Below are positions 10,708 to 21,884 of a DNA stretch of 64,000 bases, piece by piece (position 1 is the stretch's first letter; each line of letters starts with the position of its first letter). The stretch is from contig JAVSML010001085.1 of the NCBI GenBank assembly GCA_038503035.1, forward strand, positions 620,001 to 684,000, read 5' to 3'. The notes below the pieces were generated by a model. That model saw nothing but the letters and a program-made list of their open reading frames with translations. It was not told the origin of the DNA and ran no database searches. Position numbers and translations under genes: made by a program. Origin of the DNA: Crocodylus rhombifer. Lineage: Eukaryota > Chordata > Crocodylia > Crocodylidae.

Positions 10708-13700
10708 GTAAGTGGCACTTCTTACTTCCCCTTTTAGAAGCTTATGCTTTGCTCTGATACACAGCAGTTTCCCATAGAGTTACTGTAATATCAGATCCAG
10801 TTGCTGCTAATGCTTTCCAATTGCCGGTGCAAACCTAGAATAAAGTTTTGTTTTGCCAGGACCTGTTCTGTTATTCTATGAACTAAAAAATAATGTGCAT
10901 ATTGTTTAAAAAAAAAAAGAAAAAAAAGAAATAGGCTACAAAAATGTAATTTAAAGAACATTAAGCTTGTGCAAACATACAGAAGGAAACAGTTAGTTTG
11001 GAAGCTCTAGCATTTCTTCTCAAGTAGCAATAGGCACTAAACTTACTGCATCTAGGTATTAGATGTCTTGTTCCCTTGCTTTTACTATTCAGTCCTTTTT
11101 TTCTATGGTAGTTGATCATATTTACTAATTAGAATATGGAAGAAGTAACAAAGAACAAATGCCAATGGTCCTGGGAAGGATAATATGTGAGGACAAAACC
11201 TGCCTGTCTTCTCATGTTATACCATGGAAACTTGGAGCCCAGTCGTGGCATGCTTGAAGGAGTAAACAAGATGGGGTTCAGTGAATAACACCTATGCAGG
11301 AGCCAGTTGTAATTAGGTTGCAAGATAGCTAGAGAGCACAAGAGGAGAGTGGCCTGCCTGAGATGCCTGCATTTATACCACACTTGTAAAACAGGCATAG
11401 TCAGTGCAACAGACAGTCATAGGTTAGGCATAAGCATTCAGAAAGCCTGAAGCAGAATTGATTTAAGTTACACAGGTTTGTGTAAGCAGTCCTGCCAATG
11501 GCTTTGGAGCTCCCAGTTAATGCCTTTAGGGTTCCCATCTGAGTGGTTCTCAGTTATACCCACCTCTTATGTGACAGTGAGATCATGGACCTCTAAGTCT
11601 GTCTAGAAGTGGGTACTACATAGGGTACAAAATTCACTAAGTGAAAAATTCAAGAATGTAATAAAAAGTCACTATTTTTGTCTCCTGCTTTTGGAACACT
11701 GTTGTGGGGGCACTCTCAGAGAGATATCATCAAGAAAATGAATTGGCATATCCAGTGCTGTGGTATCATTCTAAAGTATCTCTTCTTTTAGAGGCTATAA
11801 AACTTTGTGTGATATCTCTGAAAATGTTGAGTATGGGTTGGAGCACCAGAAATGTTGCTAATGAAAGGGTAACATTATTAAAGATAGTTATACTATTTTA
11901 CTTCTTGATCCAGCTTCCGTTAAAATCCATAGAGTAACTAGTTGGATTTTTTCCTTTAAAAATTGAGCCAGAAAAGTTATTTTTCATTTAAATTCCTAAT
12001 CTGTTGTGCAGTAGTTGTGTGTGTATTGTCATATACATCATGTGGGTCCTGCATCTTAAATGATCCTTTCAAATATGAGAAGATACTATTTAAAGTTTAA
12101 ATTCTATTCATTTTAACTCTTTTTATTCTCTCAGCTACGCTTGTGTGCAAAGTAGATCTGCTGTTAATCTGAACTGCTTTGGATAGGTTGCAAAATTCCT
12201 GTTTAATTAATTAAGAAGTGCACCCTGTTTTTTTCTGCATATATACAAATCAAGCCATTTCAAATAGTTCATACTCCTTTCTGTGTTTAAGAGTCTTACA
12301 CAAGTGATTCAGCAGGGCTTCCAACTGCATCACTTTTAAAATGTTAATATTACAGTAAATCTACACAAATACATATATCTGCTGGTGCCACTTTTAAAAT
12401 TGTACTATCATCATTAAGTTGACTTTTTTAAGAAGAAAAAGAAACCTGGAGGATAATTCTTAGAGATTAAGCACAAAATAAACAGTTTTTATAGAGTAAA
12501 ATATGAAAAGTTAGTGGCAATGATATTTCTGTGCATTGTCTGCATTGTCTGTTAAAGTTCATTTTCACTGGATATTTTTCAGCATGTTTCAATTTTGTTT
12601 TCCCCATATTGACCAAGATTTACAAAAGCTGGGTGCCTAAAGTTAGGTATCTATATATATTTTTAGGCATGTAGTAAAGTAGTTTGATTTTCAGTCAACA
12701 GCTCCTCTGGATATCAGGTATGCATTTTTAAAGATTCTGGCTTTTGTTCTTTAAAAGACTCTAATGGAAAACTGGATGAACCAAGTTATAAGATGTGGAG
12801 ACTTTCACATTCATCGGCCAGATGTTCACTGCCAGACATAATGTTTGTTATCTTAACCAACTCTAATAGCTTTCATGAGTCTATTCACACCAGTTAATAT
12901 TACATGGCGTGTGCCTGACCGGACCTTAAATCTTCAGAATCAGACTGGGAACATCAGTGACTAAATCTATTAATTTATTTAGCAAGAGTAGTAATAGTTT
13001 GTCATAATTTGAAGGAACTTTAATTTATTTGAGAGCCAGGCCTGAGCCAAGACTGGTTCTGCCGGAGGCCATAAACGTAGCTAAATGATCTGATTTAAGA
13101 GCTGAACCTTACAGCTAGCCCCAGCCACATAATGTACTCAAGCATCTCTGAAGTTCAGAAAAGTTTGATTCAGGATCGGAGGGGGCGGGGGGCGAGATAG
13201 GTAGAAAAATTAAAAGATTCAAGCAAAGGAGAGAAAAGTCAGAGCTATTAGGAAACAGTGCACTGACATGACAAAGAGGTTTAAAAAGGCCATTTTGGAT
13301 GAGTGAAACTTCAGTAGGGAAGGTTGTGGGACCAACATTGGTGTAACAAGGTGAGCAAAAGTGAGTGACTATAGAGAGCAGACAAGAGAATAGAAAGAAC
13401 AGTCAGTCCATAGACGACCTAAAAATAAGATGGCAATTTTGACCTGGACCCTGAAACAGTAAGTCTGATCCGAGTATGTGAGAAATGTAATGGTATATAT
13501 AAGCAATAAGGTAGCAGTGTTCTATGCATTCTGGAGGCTAAGCAACAGAGACCTGGGAAGATTGGTCATAGAGACAGGAAGAAATGAGGGCATGAATGAA
13601 AACTACATTGAAAACTACATGGCTAATTACAGACAGTCAAAAAGCCGAAGGCTGAATCAGTTCAATCTTTGCAGGTTAGTCTGAGCTGCGCAGATTGAAT

Positions 13701-13708
13701 TGCTAAAC

Positions 13709-14068
13709 AAGTGAACAGACATTCACTTTTGAATCCAGAAATGCAGCCACATACCTGCAGTGGCCCAGGCCAGAAGCCGAGGGAAGTGGTGCTGGAGCAT
13801 GCATCCCTGCTTGGCTGGAGCAGACAGCTTGGGCCGAGGCTAGCCCATTCGCCTTGCAAGGGTGGGGTCTGTGGGGGAGGTGCAAAGCATCCTGGGATTT
13901 GTGGGGACTGTGTGTTTACTTGAATTTAGAGGAGATCTGGGACAGAATTTCAGTAAACCAATTTGACCTAAATCAGTCAAGTCTGATACTGCATCCATCC
14001 AGGTTTATCTTAAACCGGTTTCAGCCATTTTGAAAGCAGTTTATGTGCACTGAACTTCTGTTGTGTTA
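13709..14068. mobile_element. Probable non-autonomous DNA transposon remnant
   Basis: A GC-rich middle is flanked by AT-richer ends. On the - strand the right end reads acacaacagaagttcagtgc, and the left end carries aagtgaacagacattcac, a loose match. An inner block contains taaaccggtttcagccatt. No clear target duplication. Confidence 0.4.
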
Positions 14069-14356
14069 CAGACTTGCATCAACTTCTGATCACTTATACT
14101 GGTTATGTGTAATTTCTGTTCCTACCCCAGAACAGATGTTAGCTGTGGGAAATGTTGTAGAAGCACAGGCAGGAAAAAAAGTTTTCAAAGTTAAGGAGGT
14201 TGGCTTTGTTCTGGATCACAGAATTAAAGGTTGAGTTAAGAATGAAGAAAAATACATATCTCAATGCACTCCTCTTCCTAAAGAGAAGTAATATCTTTTG
14301 GTTTCTGTTAAACACTAATTGGCACCTAATTTTCAGACTGAAGAGAGGCCAAATAA

Positions 14357-14410
14357 ATGCACATAGGACTAGAAGGGACTTCTACCTCCTTTGTCCTTCT
14401 CCAATTGAGG
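14357..14410 (-). repeat. Possible old CR1 3'-end fragment, antisense
   Basis: The words cataggactagaagggactt and 'tacctcctttgtcc' resemble the reversed 3' end of CR1 (compare 62481-62534). Divergent, so only tentative. Confidence 0.35.
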
Positions 14411-14799
14411 GGATTCCCCATGTAGTGGTGTAATATAGAGAAATCTGAAGGTTACTCAGACTTATATTAGCTGCCAGTGTCCTGTGTACTGTACCAGTAG
14501 CCAGGACTTGCTGGAAGTAAAAGTAACCAGTTATTTAATTTTTCCATCAACTCCATACTGGAAGGTATAGCAAAAAAGCCATTAGAACAACTTGATTTTA
14601 CCAAAAATTCCCTTACATTTTTAGTAGAGAGACAGTGAACTTCCACGTAGATAGCAAACCAGCTTCAAAGCAGCTTGGTGTACAGGGAACAGAGAAATAG
14701 ATGCAGCTTTCTGTAACTTGTGCACCTCCCTGAGCTTCACCTGTGTGTAGGGGATTACAGAAAAATTTCCCCAATAAAAATATTTTAAAAAAATATACT

Positions 14800-15125
14800 G
14801 CCAGTCAATGTCTTATAAAGCCTTGTTTGCTTCCTACTAATAATTTAGTTACTAGTTTGGCTTAAATGATTTATTTTATTTTATTTCCTTTGTGGGTTTC
14901 ACAATCAATCAAGCATTGTGCTTCTGCTGTAAAAACAATTATTCCTTAATTAGTTTTTGTTAATTGCGTTAATTAGCTAATCATTATCTTTAATTTGGGG
15001 TTAGATTTCATTTTGCTGCTGTACTTTTGCAAGGTTTATTTTGATAGTAAACTTAATTAGCCCCTCCCCTCTCAGATAATTTCATATAAATATATGTGGT
15101 CTTAATAAGTGAAGCAAAAGACCAT
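14800..15125. promoter_or_regulatory. AT-rich intronic block with clustered homeodomain-type sites (candidate enhancer)
   Basis: Within about 120 bases there are TTAATTAG at 14946 and 14969, TTAATTG at 14960, CTAATCATTA just after, and another TTAATTAG near 15053. A poly-pyrimidine block and TATAAATATATG follow. There is no sign of a transposon end or microsatellite. Clustering of TAATTA cores is typical of conserved developmental enhancers, but AT-rich DNA also produces them by chance. Function is inference. Confidence 0.3.
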
Positions 15126-15324
15126 TTTAAAATGATTTCCATTTGAGTACAAATATGCTGCACTTCTGCCGTTTACAAAGAATTAAGGATCTGGATCTTC
15201 CACACACTGTGTAACAGGAAGGGGGTTGATACTGCTGCTGCTCACCCTGCTGCAGAGTTTCCAGGTTTCCCATTAGGGATGCCTTTTGGCAGCACAGGGT
15301 AAGCGGTAGGGGCAAGGTCAGCAG

Positions 15325-15402
15325 ACAGGGGTTAATACCAGTACTGCTTATCTCACCGCCAGAACAGGGGTTAATACCAATACTGTTTTCCTCACCACCA
15401 GA
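15325..15402. repeat. Tandem duplication, 2 x 39 bp
   Basis: Two adjacent 39-bp units each begin acaggggttaatacca and end ctcacc.ccaga, differing at a handful of positions. The second is followed by gaggtggt, which pairs with its own accacc as a small inverted repeat. The surrounding 15300-15900 contains more CpG (ggcgcgcc near 15445) than the rest of the intron; I cannot identify it. Confidence 0.8.
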
Positions 15403-17998
15403 GAGGTGGTCATTTGGCCAAAGAGACCCAGTAGTTCAGATACGGCGCGCCAACCCCAATTATTTGAACAGCCCTGGTATAGAACAAAAAAACAGTAGAA
15501 GCTGGCCCTAGAAACCAGGTTACTCAAAAACTTTGTTCCTAAGCAGAAATTTTAACACTACAGTCGCATGCTAAGTTTATTGATTTCTCAGTCTCCACCC
15601 GCGTCCTGACTCCTTAATGCACTCCCAGCCTCACCTGTCTGTGACGCACGCAAAGCAAAATGTTGTAAAGTCCCTGTGGGCCAGAAGAAAAGTACAAAAC
15701 CATAAATGTTTCTAAAACAGGCCACATGCACTGTTTCTGTCCTCTCTACTCTTCCTGACTGTGTAGTATCATTTTTGCAAAGCTCAGTGTAGGTTGCTGG
15801 CTGCCAGGCTGAATTTGCCTCTGTTAATATTTTCCAAAACAGCACCCTTCTTAGTTTTCCTCTTCCCCTAGTAGCTTCTGTATTCCTTTCCACTCTCTAC
15901 TTTAACAGGAGAGAGAGAGGATGCCCTTAGTCCTGTCTAGACCTAGTCTTGTGGCTAATGTATCTTTCTGGGATCTAGGAGGGCCTAGAACCAAGGTCTT
16001 TTGCTTCCTAGACAAGTAACCTGACTAGTTGGCTACTGGACAAAAAGAAAGTGGACTCTTCTCCTGACCATGCTGGATCCCAACATGATAGAAGTGCATA
16101 GGACTGTCCCACTGAGAAAACAGGAGAATTTATGTGCCTCCTCAGGTAGAAAAGAATCATCTTCTGGAGGCACATTAGGCTGTCCATTAAGAGAATGGTA
16201 GAACTATGAATCTGCCTGGATGGAGAAGGACCGCATGCCCAACATGAGATATGTACATTGTTAACTATAGTCAGCAAAGACTTAGGCAGTGTTATCAGTG
16301 GAACACCTGAGTCATCTGAACTCTTTAAGCAAGAAAGAGACACATTTATTAAAGCTATAAAAGTAGGTAGCTAATAGCAGTGAAGATAAACACACTTATC
16401 TCAACTGGGAGAACCAGGAAAGGGATGCTGAAACTTGGCACAGTCCACCGTTTGTCTGAGCCTATCATATGTATTGTGTGTTGGAGGCTCTTCTGTGTCT
16501 GTCAGCCTCGGGTTTTTTATATGTATGTGGTCACATGCTTTCTCATGCTTGGGAACAGACATAGATGACAGTTTTCTTCTCCCCTGACACCACAATAGAT
16601 CCTTTTCAACACAAACTAGGAAGAATGTTAACAAATGTCTATAAGTGGATTAGCAAACATTTCAAGAAGTTCAACAGGGCAGCAGCGGAAGCCTTACAGG
16701 TATCTTTGAGACACTGAGGATCTGGGCCTTGGAGTCTTGTAGCTATATACTCAGACCTAAAAGGCACTTTCTTAAAAGTTGACTTAGACATTCAATTATT
16801 TAGTATCCCAGGAAGGAGCTGGAGATGAGTCCTCTTTGTCTATAGCACAGGTATGGTACAGGCAGAGGCAGTGCTAGCTTTCTCCTTCTGCCTTTTTAAG
16901 GCACATAATATATGACATGAAGGGACAACCTCAAAGGGTAAAAGAAAGATAAAGGGGAGACTTCCTGACCATTTGTTTGATGTTTTATTCATTAATGCCA
17001 ACAGAGATACTAAATGAGAGGATGAGCATGGTTCCACTAGGACTAACAGGTCATTTCCATTGAACCTGAACTTTGTTATTGTTTGTTAACAGTCCCTAGA
17101 GTCATCCAGCCCCGTAACAAAGGAATAAAGTATGAATATATATGATATGCTGTTAATGCATATATTACACACAAAATAAAAAATGTGATTGACAGAAAAT
17201 TCTGCATGTGTATATAAAACAAAGAAATTCCTGAAAAATTATATGAAACAAAAAATACCCCAAGCTGTATCCTGTGAAAAATACTATAGCAAAAGTGGGA
17301 GATATATCAAGAGAACTAAGAGAGATGAAACTTGGGCCCCAGCTATGGAACAACTGAGGTACATCCAGTACTGGAATGCATTGAATAAATCTTTCAGCCA
17401 GTAGATGTCACTGGAGGGACCTTGCTGTTTTGAAAGGGAAACTAACTCATGCAGTTTACAGCTAATCCTTCATTACAAGAAAAAGAGGAAGAATGGCTTT
17501 CTTGAATACCAGATGATATTGTTGCTAGACAAATTGAGATAAATTATTGATACTGCATATGGGAGTGAGCACCAAGCGCCTTTTTTATATTTATTGAAAA
17601 AACATTCACTCAAGCCTGTCTCAGGAATTACAGGCTTCCTTTGAAATGATTGTATTCAGTTTTGAAGCTTGAAATGCTCCTATCTGAGAACCGCTGGCCC
17701 TCTGAACTCTGTGAGCCCTGTCTTGTAAAACATTCCTTGCCTTACTGAAGTGTTGACCAACTGTTTGGTAATTTGGTATCCTGGTTACATTTACACTCTA
17801 ATTCCTAAAAAGGATCAATTCCTAAACACTTTCTCTGTGGTATCATCAGCAGGGGAAGGACTGCTATAAAGGGAGTTAACCTACTTTAAACTCAGGTCGG
17901 TTGGATCAGTCATGGGAATCTTCTTCCTTGAAAGGATCCCTTTTTACCTTGCATACTACATATTTACATTCCACTTAGAAACATGTGCATGACAATAC

Positions 17999-18110
17999 TA
18001 GATTAGACTCTGCTGTCTACCATCCTGTCCTCAATAGTGGCCAACATAGAGTACTTTAGAGAACCCCCACTTTGGACAATCCTGAAATAAACACCCTATA
18101 AAATAAATCT
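17999..18110 (-). repeat. Possible CR1-type LINE fragment, antisense
   Basis: The order 'ctaccatcctgtcctcaa', 'agtggccaacatagagtact', 'ttagagaa' resembles an antisense CR1 segment common in turtles and archosaurs. Boundaries and strand are uncertain. Confidence 0.35.
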
Positions 18111-18236
18111 TTTTCTAAATCGGTGGGTTAATGATGAGCTTATGACCTGAAGCATGAGGAGGGATAGAATACCTTACATATCGTATTTACCCAAACCCAA
18201 GCTTAGTCTGAATTCAAGATGAATCCCCCCTCCCCC

Positions 18237-18276
18237 CCCAATAATTAGATTCTATGAACAGAATCTAATTATTGGG
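18237..18276. repeat. Perfect 17-bp hairpin
   Basis: Arms 18237-18253 and 18260-18276 are exact reverse complements around a 6-nt loop (atgaac). A C-run precedes it, and the upstream phrase tcgtatttacccaaa resembles the tip of a reptile DNA transposon. It may be a transposon internal palindrome. Confidence 0.85.
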
Positions 18277-18289
18277 AGGTCACCTTAAA

Positions 18290-18700
18290 TTTGTAACCCC
18301 CACCGCTGCAGCAAGGAAAGCAGCAGGAGGAGGTGGCAGGGAAAGCAGTGGCCAAGGGCAGATAGCCTACCCACCACCTGCCCCCCGCCCCCCTTGTATC
18401 CATCCACAGTGATTACATCCCCCAAGGCCTACCCCCTGCCACCTGCTCCCCTTGCCACTTGCCTCCCCCTGGTGGTGGCCCCCTGATGCCTGTCCCTATT
18501 GCCACTTGTTCTGCCAGGGCCTGCCCCCTCACCACTTGTCCGGCCCCCCTTGCACTTCCTCTCAACCACCATTTACTCTGTGTGGTGGTTCTGGCTTCAG
18601 CTCTGGCCCGGTGCCTGAACTACATGGTGGCTCCACCCCCATCCAACAGCAGTGGCAGCATCTCCAGCCCCAGCCATGGCCAGGGATTCAGAAGCCCCCA
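18290..18700. repeat. GC-rich, C-strand-biased low-complexity DNA
   Basis: Runs of CCCC and imperfect 'ccacctgcccccc' repeats. It may be the core of a DNA transposon beginning near 18180. Long open frames here on the + strand follow from the base composition. Confidence 0.55.
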
Positions 18701-18710
18701 ACTGTTACAC

Positions 18711-18930
18711 CAGTGGTTTTTAGTCCATGGTCTGCAGATCCCTGAGGGGCTGCAGACTCTGTTTAAGGGGTCTGCAAAAGATGGCTATGATCAATCAAAA
18801 TACACAAATACCCACACTTACACTTACAAGTTCTTCAAGTTCTACACCTCCATCTGAAATTTCCAAAGGGGTTGTCACCTCCATTCAAAATTTGTAGGGG
18901 TCCATAAATCAAAAAAGGTTGAAAACCAGC
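18711..18930. mobile_element. hAT-like MITE (cagtggtttttag tip)
   Basis: Begins cagtggtttttagtccatgg and ends aaaaaggttgaaaacca, a decayed inverted copy of the left tip. The phrases 'ctgcagatccctgagggg' and 'tttgtaggggtccataaat' are typical of a widespread amniote hAT MITE. No clean 8-bp target duplication was found. Confidence 0.6.
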
Positions 18931-18939
18931 ATGCTATGT

Positions 18940-19200
18940 GATCTTTCCCACTTTCCACCCCCATTGTACAGTGTCTGCCACTCTCCCCTCCCCAACACCA
19001 TGCATTCTCCCCTGCACCATGAGCTCTTCCCTGCACTCCCCCCACCCCACACCATATGATCTCCCATGTTACCCTCCCCTGCATCGCACAGTCTCCCCCA
19101 CATCTCTCCCCATTTCCCACCACTCTGTTTCCTCATGTTTCCCTCCCTGACAACACACAATTTTCCCCACACTTGTTCCCCTGCCGCACTGTGTGATCTC
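18940..19200. repeat. Degenerate C-rich tandem repeat
   Basis: About 30-bp imperfect units around 'ctcccctgcaccatg' repeat several times. On the opposite strand this gives long Gly/Trp-rich frames, which are not genes. Confidence 0.65.
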
Positions 19201-19594
19201 CCTGGGTCAGAGCCAGAGCCACAGCAGCCCCCTGGCCCAGGCTATACTCAAAACGAAGATGAGGTTTCTTTTTCCCCATGTTAAATGAGGAGGGAATAAA
19301 AATCATCTGGGATTCAAATAAATAAATACAGTATAAAAATAATTCTATCTCATGCAGACATGAAGATCTCATTAACCATATAAATGTGAAATGCTTGTCT
19401 TGGTCTATACACCCTTCTGTCTTAAAAATACCTTGTGAGTTCCACGGGCTATTTATGTTGGGCAAAATGAATGCTCTTTTATCTATCTTAAATGTCTTTA
19501 ATATTATTGAGTGCCATCTTGCTTTAGCAGGAATGCATTGTCAGGAGGACTAAGTATAAGTGCCTGTTTTACCTTCTCAGTACCATTCCTTATA

Positions 19595-19612
19595 CTCTCT
19601 CTCTCTCTCTCT
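19595..19612. repeat. (CT)n microsatellite
   Basis: Nine CT units. Confidence 0.95.
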
Positions 19613-19716
19613 AAGAGGAGGAAAAGAGTGAAGAAACAAGAAAAGGAAAAAGCTACATAATGTACTCACTCAGTTGCTGTTTTTCCAAGCACTTTCAAGC
19701 AGCTCAGTCACTAAAA

Positions 19717-19815
19717 CCCTGAATCAGCAAAGTACTCAAACATTTTATGGAAAAGAGTAAGGCCATTTACTTCAGAAGTTGTATTCACAAACAGAAGAAT
19801 TTTGCTGATTCAGGG
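19717..19815. mobile_element. Palindromic MITE-like amniote repeat
   Basis: Perfect terminal inverted repeats: ccctgaatcagcaaa (19717-19731) and tttgctgattcaggg (19801-19815). The inside resembles the old 'aagcacatgcttaa / cccattgaagtcaatggg' palindromic family. The element is 99 bp. Confidence 0.7.
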
Positions 19816-20616
19816 CCTAAGTGCCTCTACACCTGGTGTTATAGTATTTCTCAGCCCTTCAGACACATTTTCACTCTGGCTGTGCCCTGATTGAAAGTGA
19901 TCTTTTTTCCCTCAGTGACTTCAGACTCTTAGGTTGACTACAGACATGAAAAAAAAACAAACTTTACTTTCAGCTCCGTGCGCCCCCACACCAAGCGCAG
20001 TGCATGCCCAGAAGAGGCATTGCGTCAGTTTGACTCAGCTCGCCTAACATCTGTACAGATCATGTGCTTTGGTGGGGTTTTTTGGAGCTGATTGAATCAG
20101 CTGAAGCACATGATCCATACAGATGCTGGAGAGCCAGGTCAAACGGATGCGCTGCTTCTTCTGGTAAAGCACTGGGTATTTTTATTCATGCCCATCATCA
20201 GCCCTAGACTTTATGTCTTCTTGCATAAGCCAAACCTTCAGCTTGGAGACCATCTCTACATTCAATATAGCAGCATGACTGCCTGTTATAATAGAGCCTT
20301 CCTTTTTCCATACTCAGTGCTTTTATTTTTAAATCAATTTCTTCTCTATTTGGAAATGCGTGGAGAAGCTTACTAGTGGGGACAGCAACTGGGGCCCCCA
20401 AAAATGAGGCACATCATAAAACTGAAAAGGAAAAAGCAATGACCCCAGCCTTTCCATTCTCACAGTCCAAAGCTGAGGATGCCAGCAACAGAGAAAAGAG
20501 CAAGCTGTCAGTTTTAGAACTGCTTTACATTTCTTAAATGCTTTTTTTCAGCCTGGAAAAATTAAATAATAGCTTTTCTGAGCATAACGTTATTAGGACC
20601 CTGTAAGCCAAAAAAC

Positions 20617-20672
20617 ATTCTAGTGTAACTCCTTTGAAATCAGTGGAGTTACACCACAGAGTATTTGGCCCA
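20617..20672. repeat. Fossil amniote palindromic repeat
   Basis: gtgtaactcctttgaaatca followed by gtggagttacacca forms an imperfect palindrome (gtgtaactcc / ggagttacac) and then 'tttggccca'. Confidence 0.55.
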
Positions 20673-21332
20673 GTCTGTCTAATTGTCTTAGCCCTTGATT
20701 ATTTTTTGGTAACAGATTTCACTTGAAAGCAATGCCTGACATTAATCTGTTTTGAAATTACTGTGCTTCATTATATTGATGTGCAGTTGTGAATATATAT
20801 TAATTCCAAATCCAAATGACTAGTAAGAGCTGTATATGTTTTTGCTTTATTTACCCTCCCATAGACCCAAGTCACCTGTTCCCTCACTAGAACAAAAGCA
20901 AAAAACATAAGCCTGTGGCAGGTATGGGTTTAAATAGGGTAAAGAGAGGATGTTGAACATGCTGCTTTTCTCATGCTGAAATTAGAACCCTCTTGAAACA
21001 GCTGAGGTAGTCATTTTAGTAGAACAGAGCAGATCGTACCAACAAAAATGAGTTCCCTCAAGAAAAATTTGGAGCTCATCTTCCAAGAAAATTTTTGAGC
21101 ATGAACCCATGTGAATAAAGTATGAACTGGCCCTTATTTAAAAGTTTCCAATCTGCGGGTGCAACACTGTTGACCAGAATCAGGAAACCTGCTGTACTCT
21201 TGCAGGAGAGAACAGCGTCAGTAATAAAAATGAAGAATTACGGCAGGTATCCCTGTTTAACAGAATGTGATGTCACCCTGGATATTTCAGCCTGTAATCC
21301 TCACCAGTTCTTTCTTGGCTTATGTCTTTCAG

Positions 21333-21451
21333 GTGCAGGCCTCACTGTTGGAGACACGGACTCCTGCCATGGCAGCCAGGATGGAGGCAGCATGGCTAAC
21401 TCCCAGATTGTTGAACTTAGAAGAATACCCATAGCAGACACTCACCTCTAA
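21333..21451 (+). CDS. ADGRV1: ADGRV1 last coding exon with C-terminal PDZ ligand
   Basis: The acceptor ends tatgtctttcag. The first two bases complete the Gly codon split at the previous donor, and the frame then runs 39 codons to TAA. The product is Ser/Gly/Asp-rich and ends [14 protein letters not shown]. The last four residues, DTHL, form a class I PDZ ligand (Thr at -2, Leu at 0). From family knowledge this end of VLGR1 binds the PDZ proteins whirlin, harmonin and PDZD7 to anchor the ankle-link complex. The motif and the phase match are the strongest support for the gene call. The three exons give 489 nt, that is 162 codons plus a stop. The intron before it is 10.6 kb. Confidence 0.93.
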
Positions 21452-21609
21452 CTCCACTGTTTGGTTGTTTTGTTTTTTTTAATTCAAATCTCCATATTTT
21501 TATATTTGTATTTCCTTTTGCACTAAAACACTGTATGCATCTGTGTAGTAGAATTCTGTGAGCTGTACTGGGCGATTAACAAGAATGCTTGTTTGTTTGT
21601 ATATCAGAA

Positions 21610-21615
21610 AATAAA
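21610..21615 (+). promoter_or_regulatory. Proximal poly(A) signal AATAAA of ADGRV1
   Basis: An exact AATAAA lies 158 bases after the stop codon, followed within 25 bases by a T-rich run. This would give a short 3' UTR isoform. Confidence 0.55.
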
Positions 21616-21751
21616 CTGTACATTTTTTACAGTGGCTGAGCATCCACAGATACGATGGCAATTGGCCCAGGTTTGTTTTCTGTAATGAGATGCATATATT
21701 CCATGAACTGTAGCTTTTTTTAAAAATTAACCTGTATGTGTAACACTGTTT

Positions 21752-21757
21752 AATAAA
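21752..21757 (+). promoter_or_regulatory. Distal poly(A) signal AATAAA of ADGRV1
   Basis: A second exact AATAAA lies 300 bases after the stop codon, in a TTTAATAAAAATG context. It is the last good signal before the transposon-rich flank. Confidence 0.6.
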
Positions 21758-21884
21758 AATGATAGAGTCCATTCGATATAAACAAGTTATTATTTCTGGC
21801 TGATCAGTTTAGAAGCAAAAAATACTATATCTGGAACTGGAATTTGAAGCAGTTATGTAGAGTTGGGCTGGAAAGGATTTTAAT

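Larger units (their letters stand above)
10708..21332 (+). other. Last ADGRV1 intron (10.6 kb)
   Basis: The intron begins gtaagt and ends tttcag. It contains an AT-rich homeodomain-site cluster (14800-15125), a 39-bp tandem duplication (15325-15402), a hAT-like remnant (13709-14068), possible CR1 scraps (14357-14410 and 17999-18110), a perfect 17-bp hairpin (18237-18276), C-rich degenerate tandem DNA (18940-19200), a MITE (18711-18930) and a palindromic MITE-like repeat (19717-19815). I see nothing recognisable in 10800-13600, 15900-17950 or 20700-21300. Confidence 0.75.
21452..21780 (+). other. ADGRV1: ADGRV1 3' untranslated region
   Basis: The stretch after the TAA is AT-rich and repeat-free. 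It carries two canonical AATAAA hexamers, the second near 21752. A hAT-like element begins at 21885, so the UTR probably ends between about 21630 (first signal) and 21790 (second). The 3' limit is inferred from the hexamers, not seen. Confidence 0.7.

Noticed and set aside
15588..15893. 101-codon - strand frame with more CpG than the surroundings
   Set aside because: No recognised domain or splice context; may be repeat-derived, but I could not identify an LTR or gene.
18237..18276. Perfect hairpin as a microRNA precursor
   Set aside because: A 17-bp stem with a 6-nt loop is too short for a typical pre-miRNA and sits beside transposon-like sequence.
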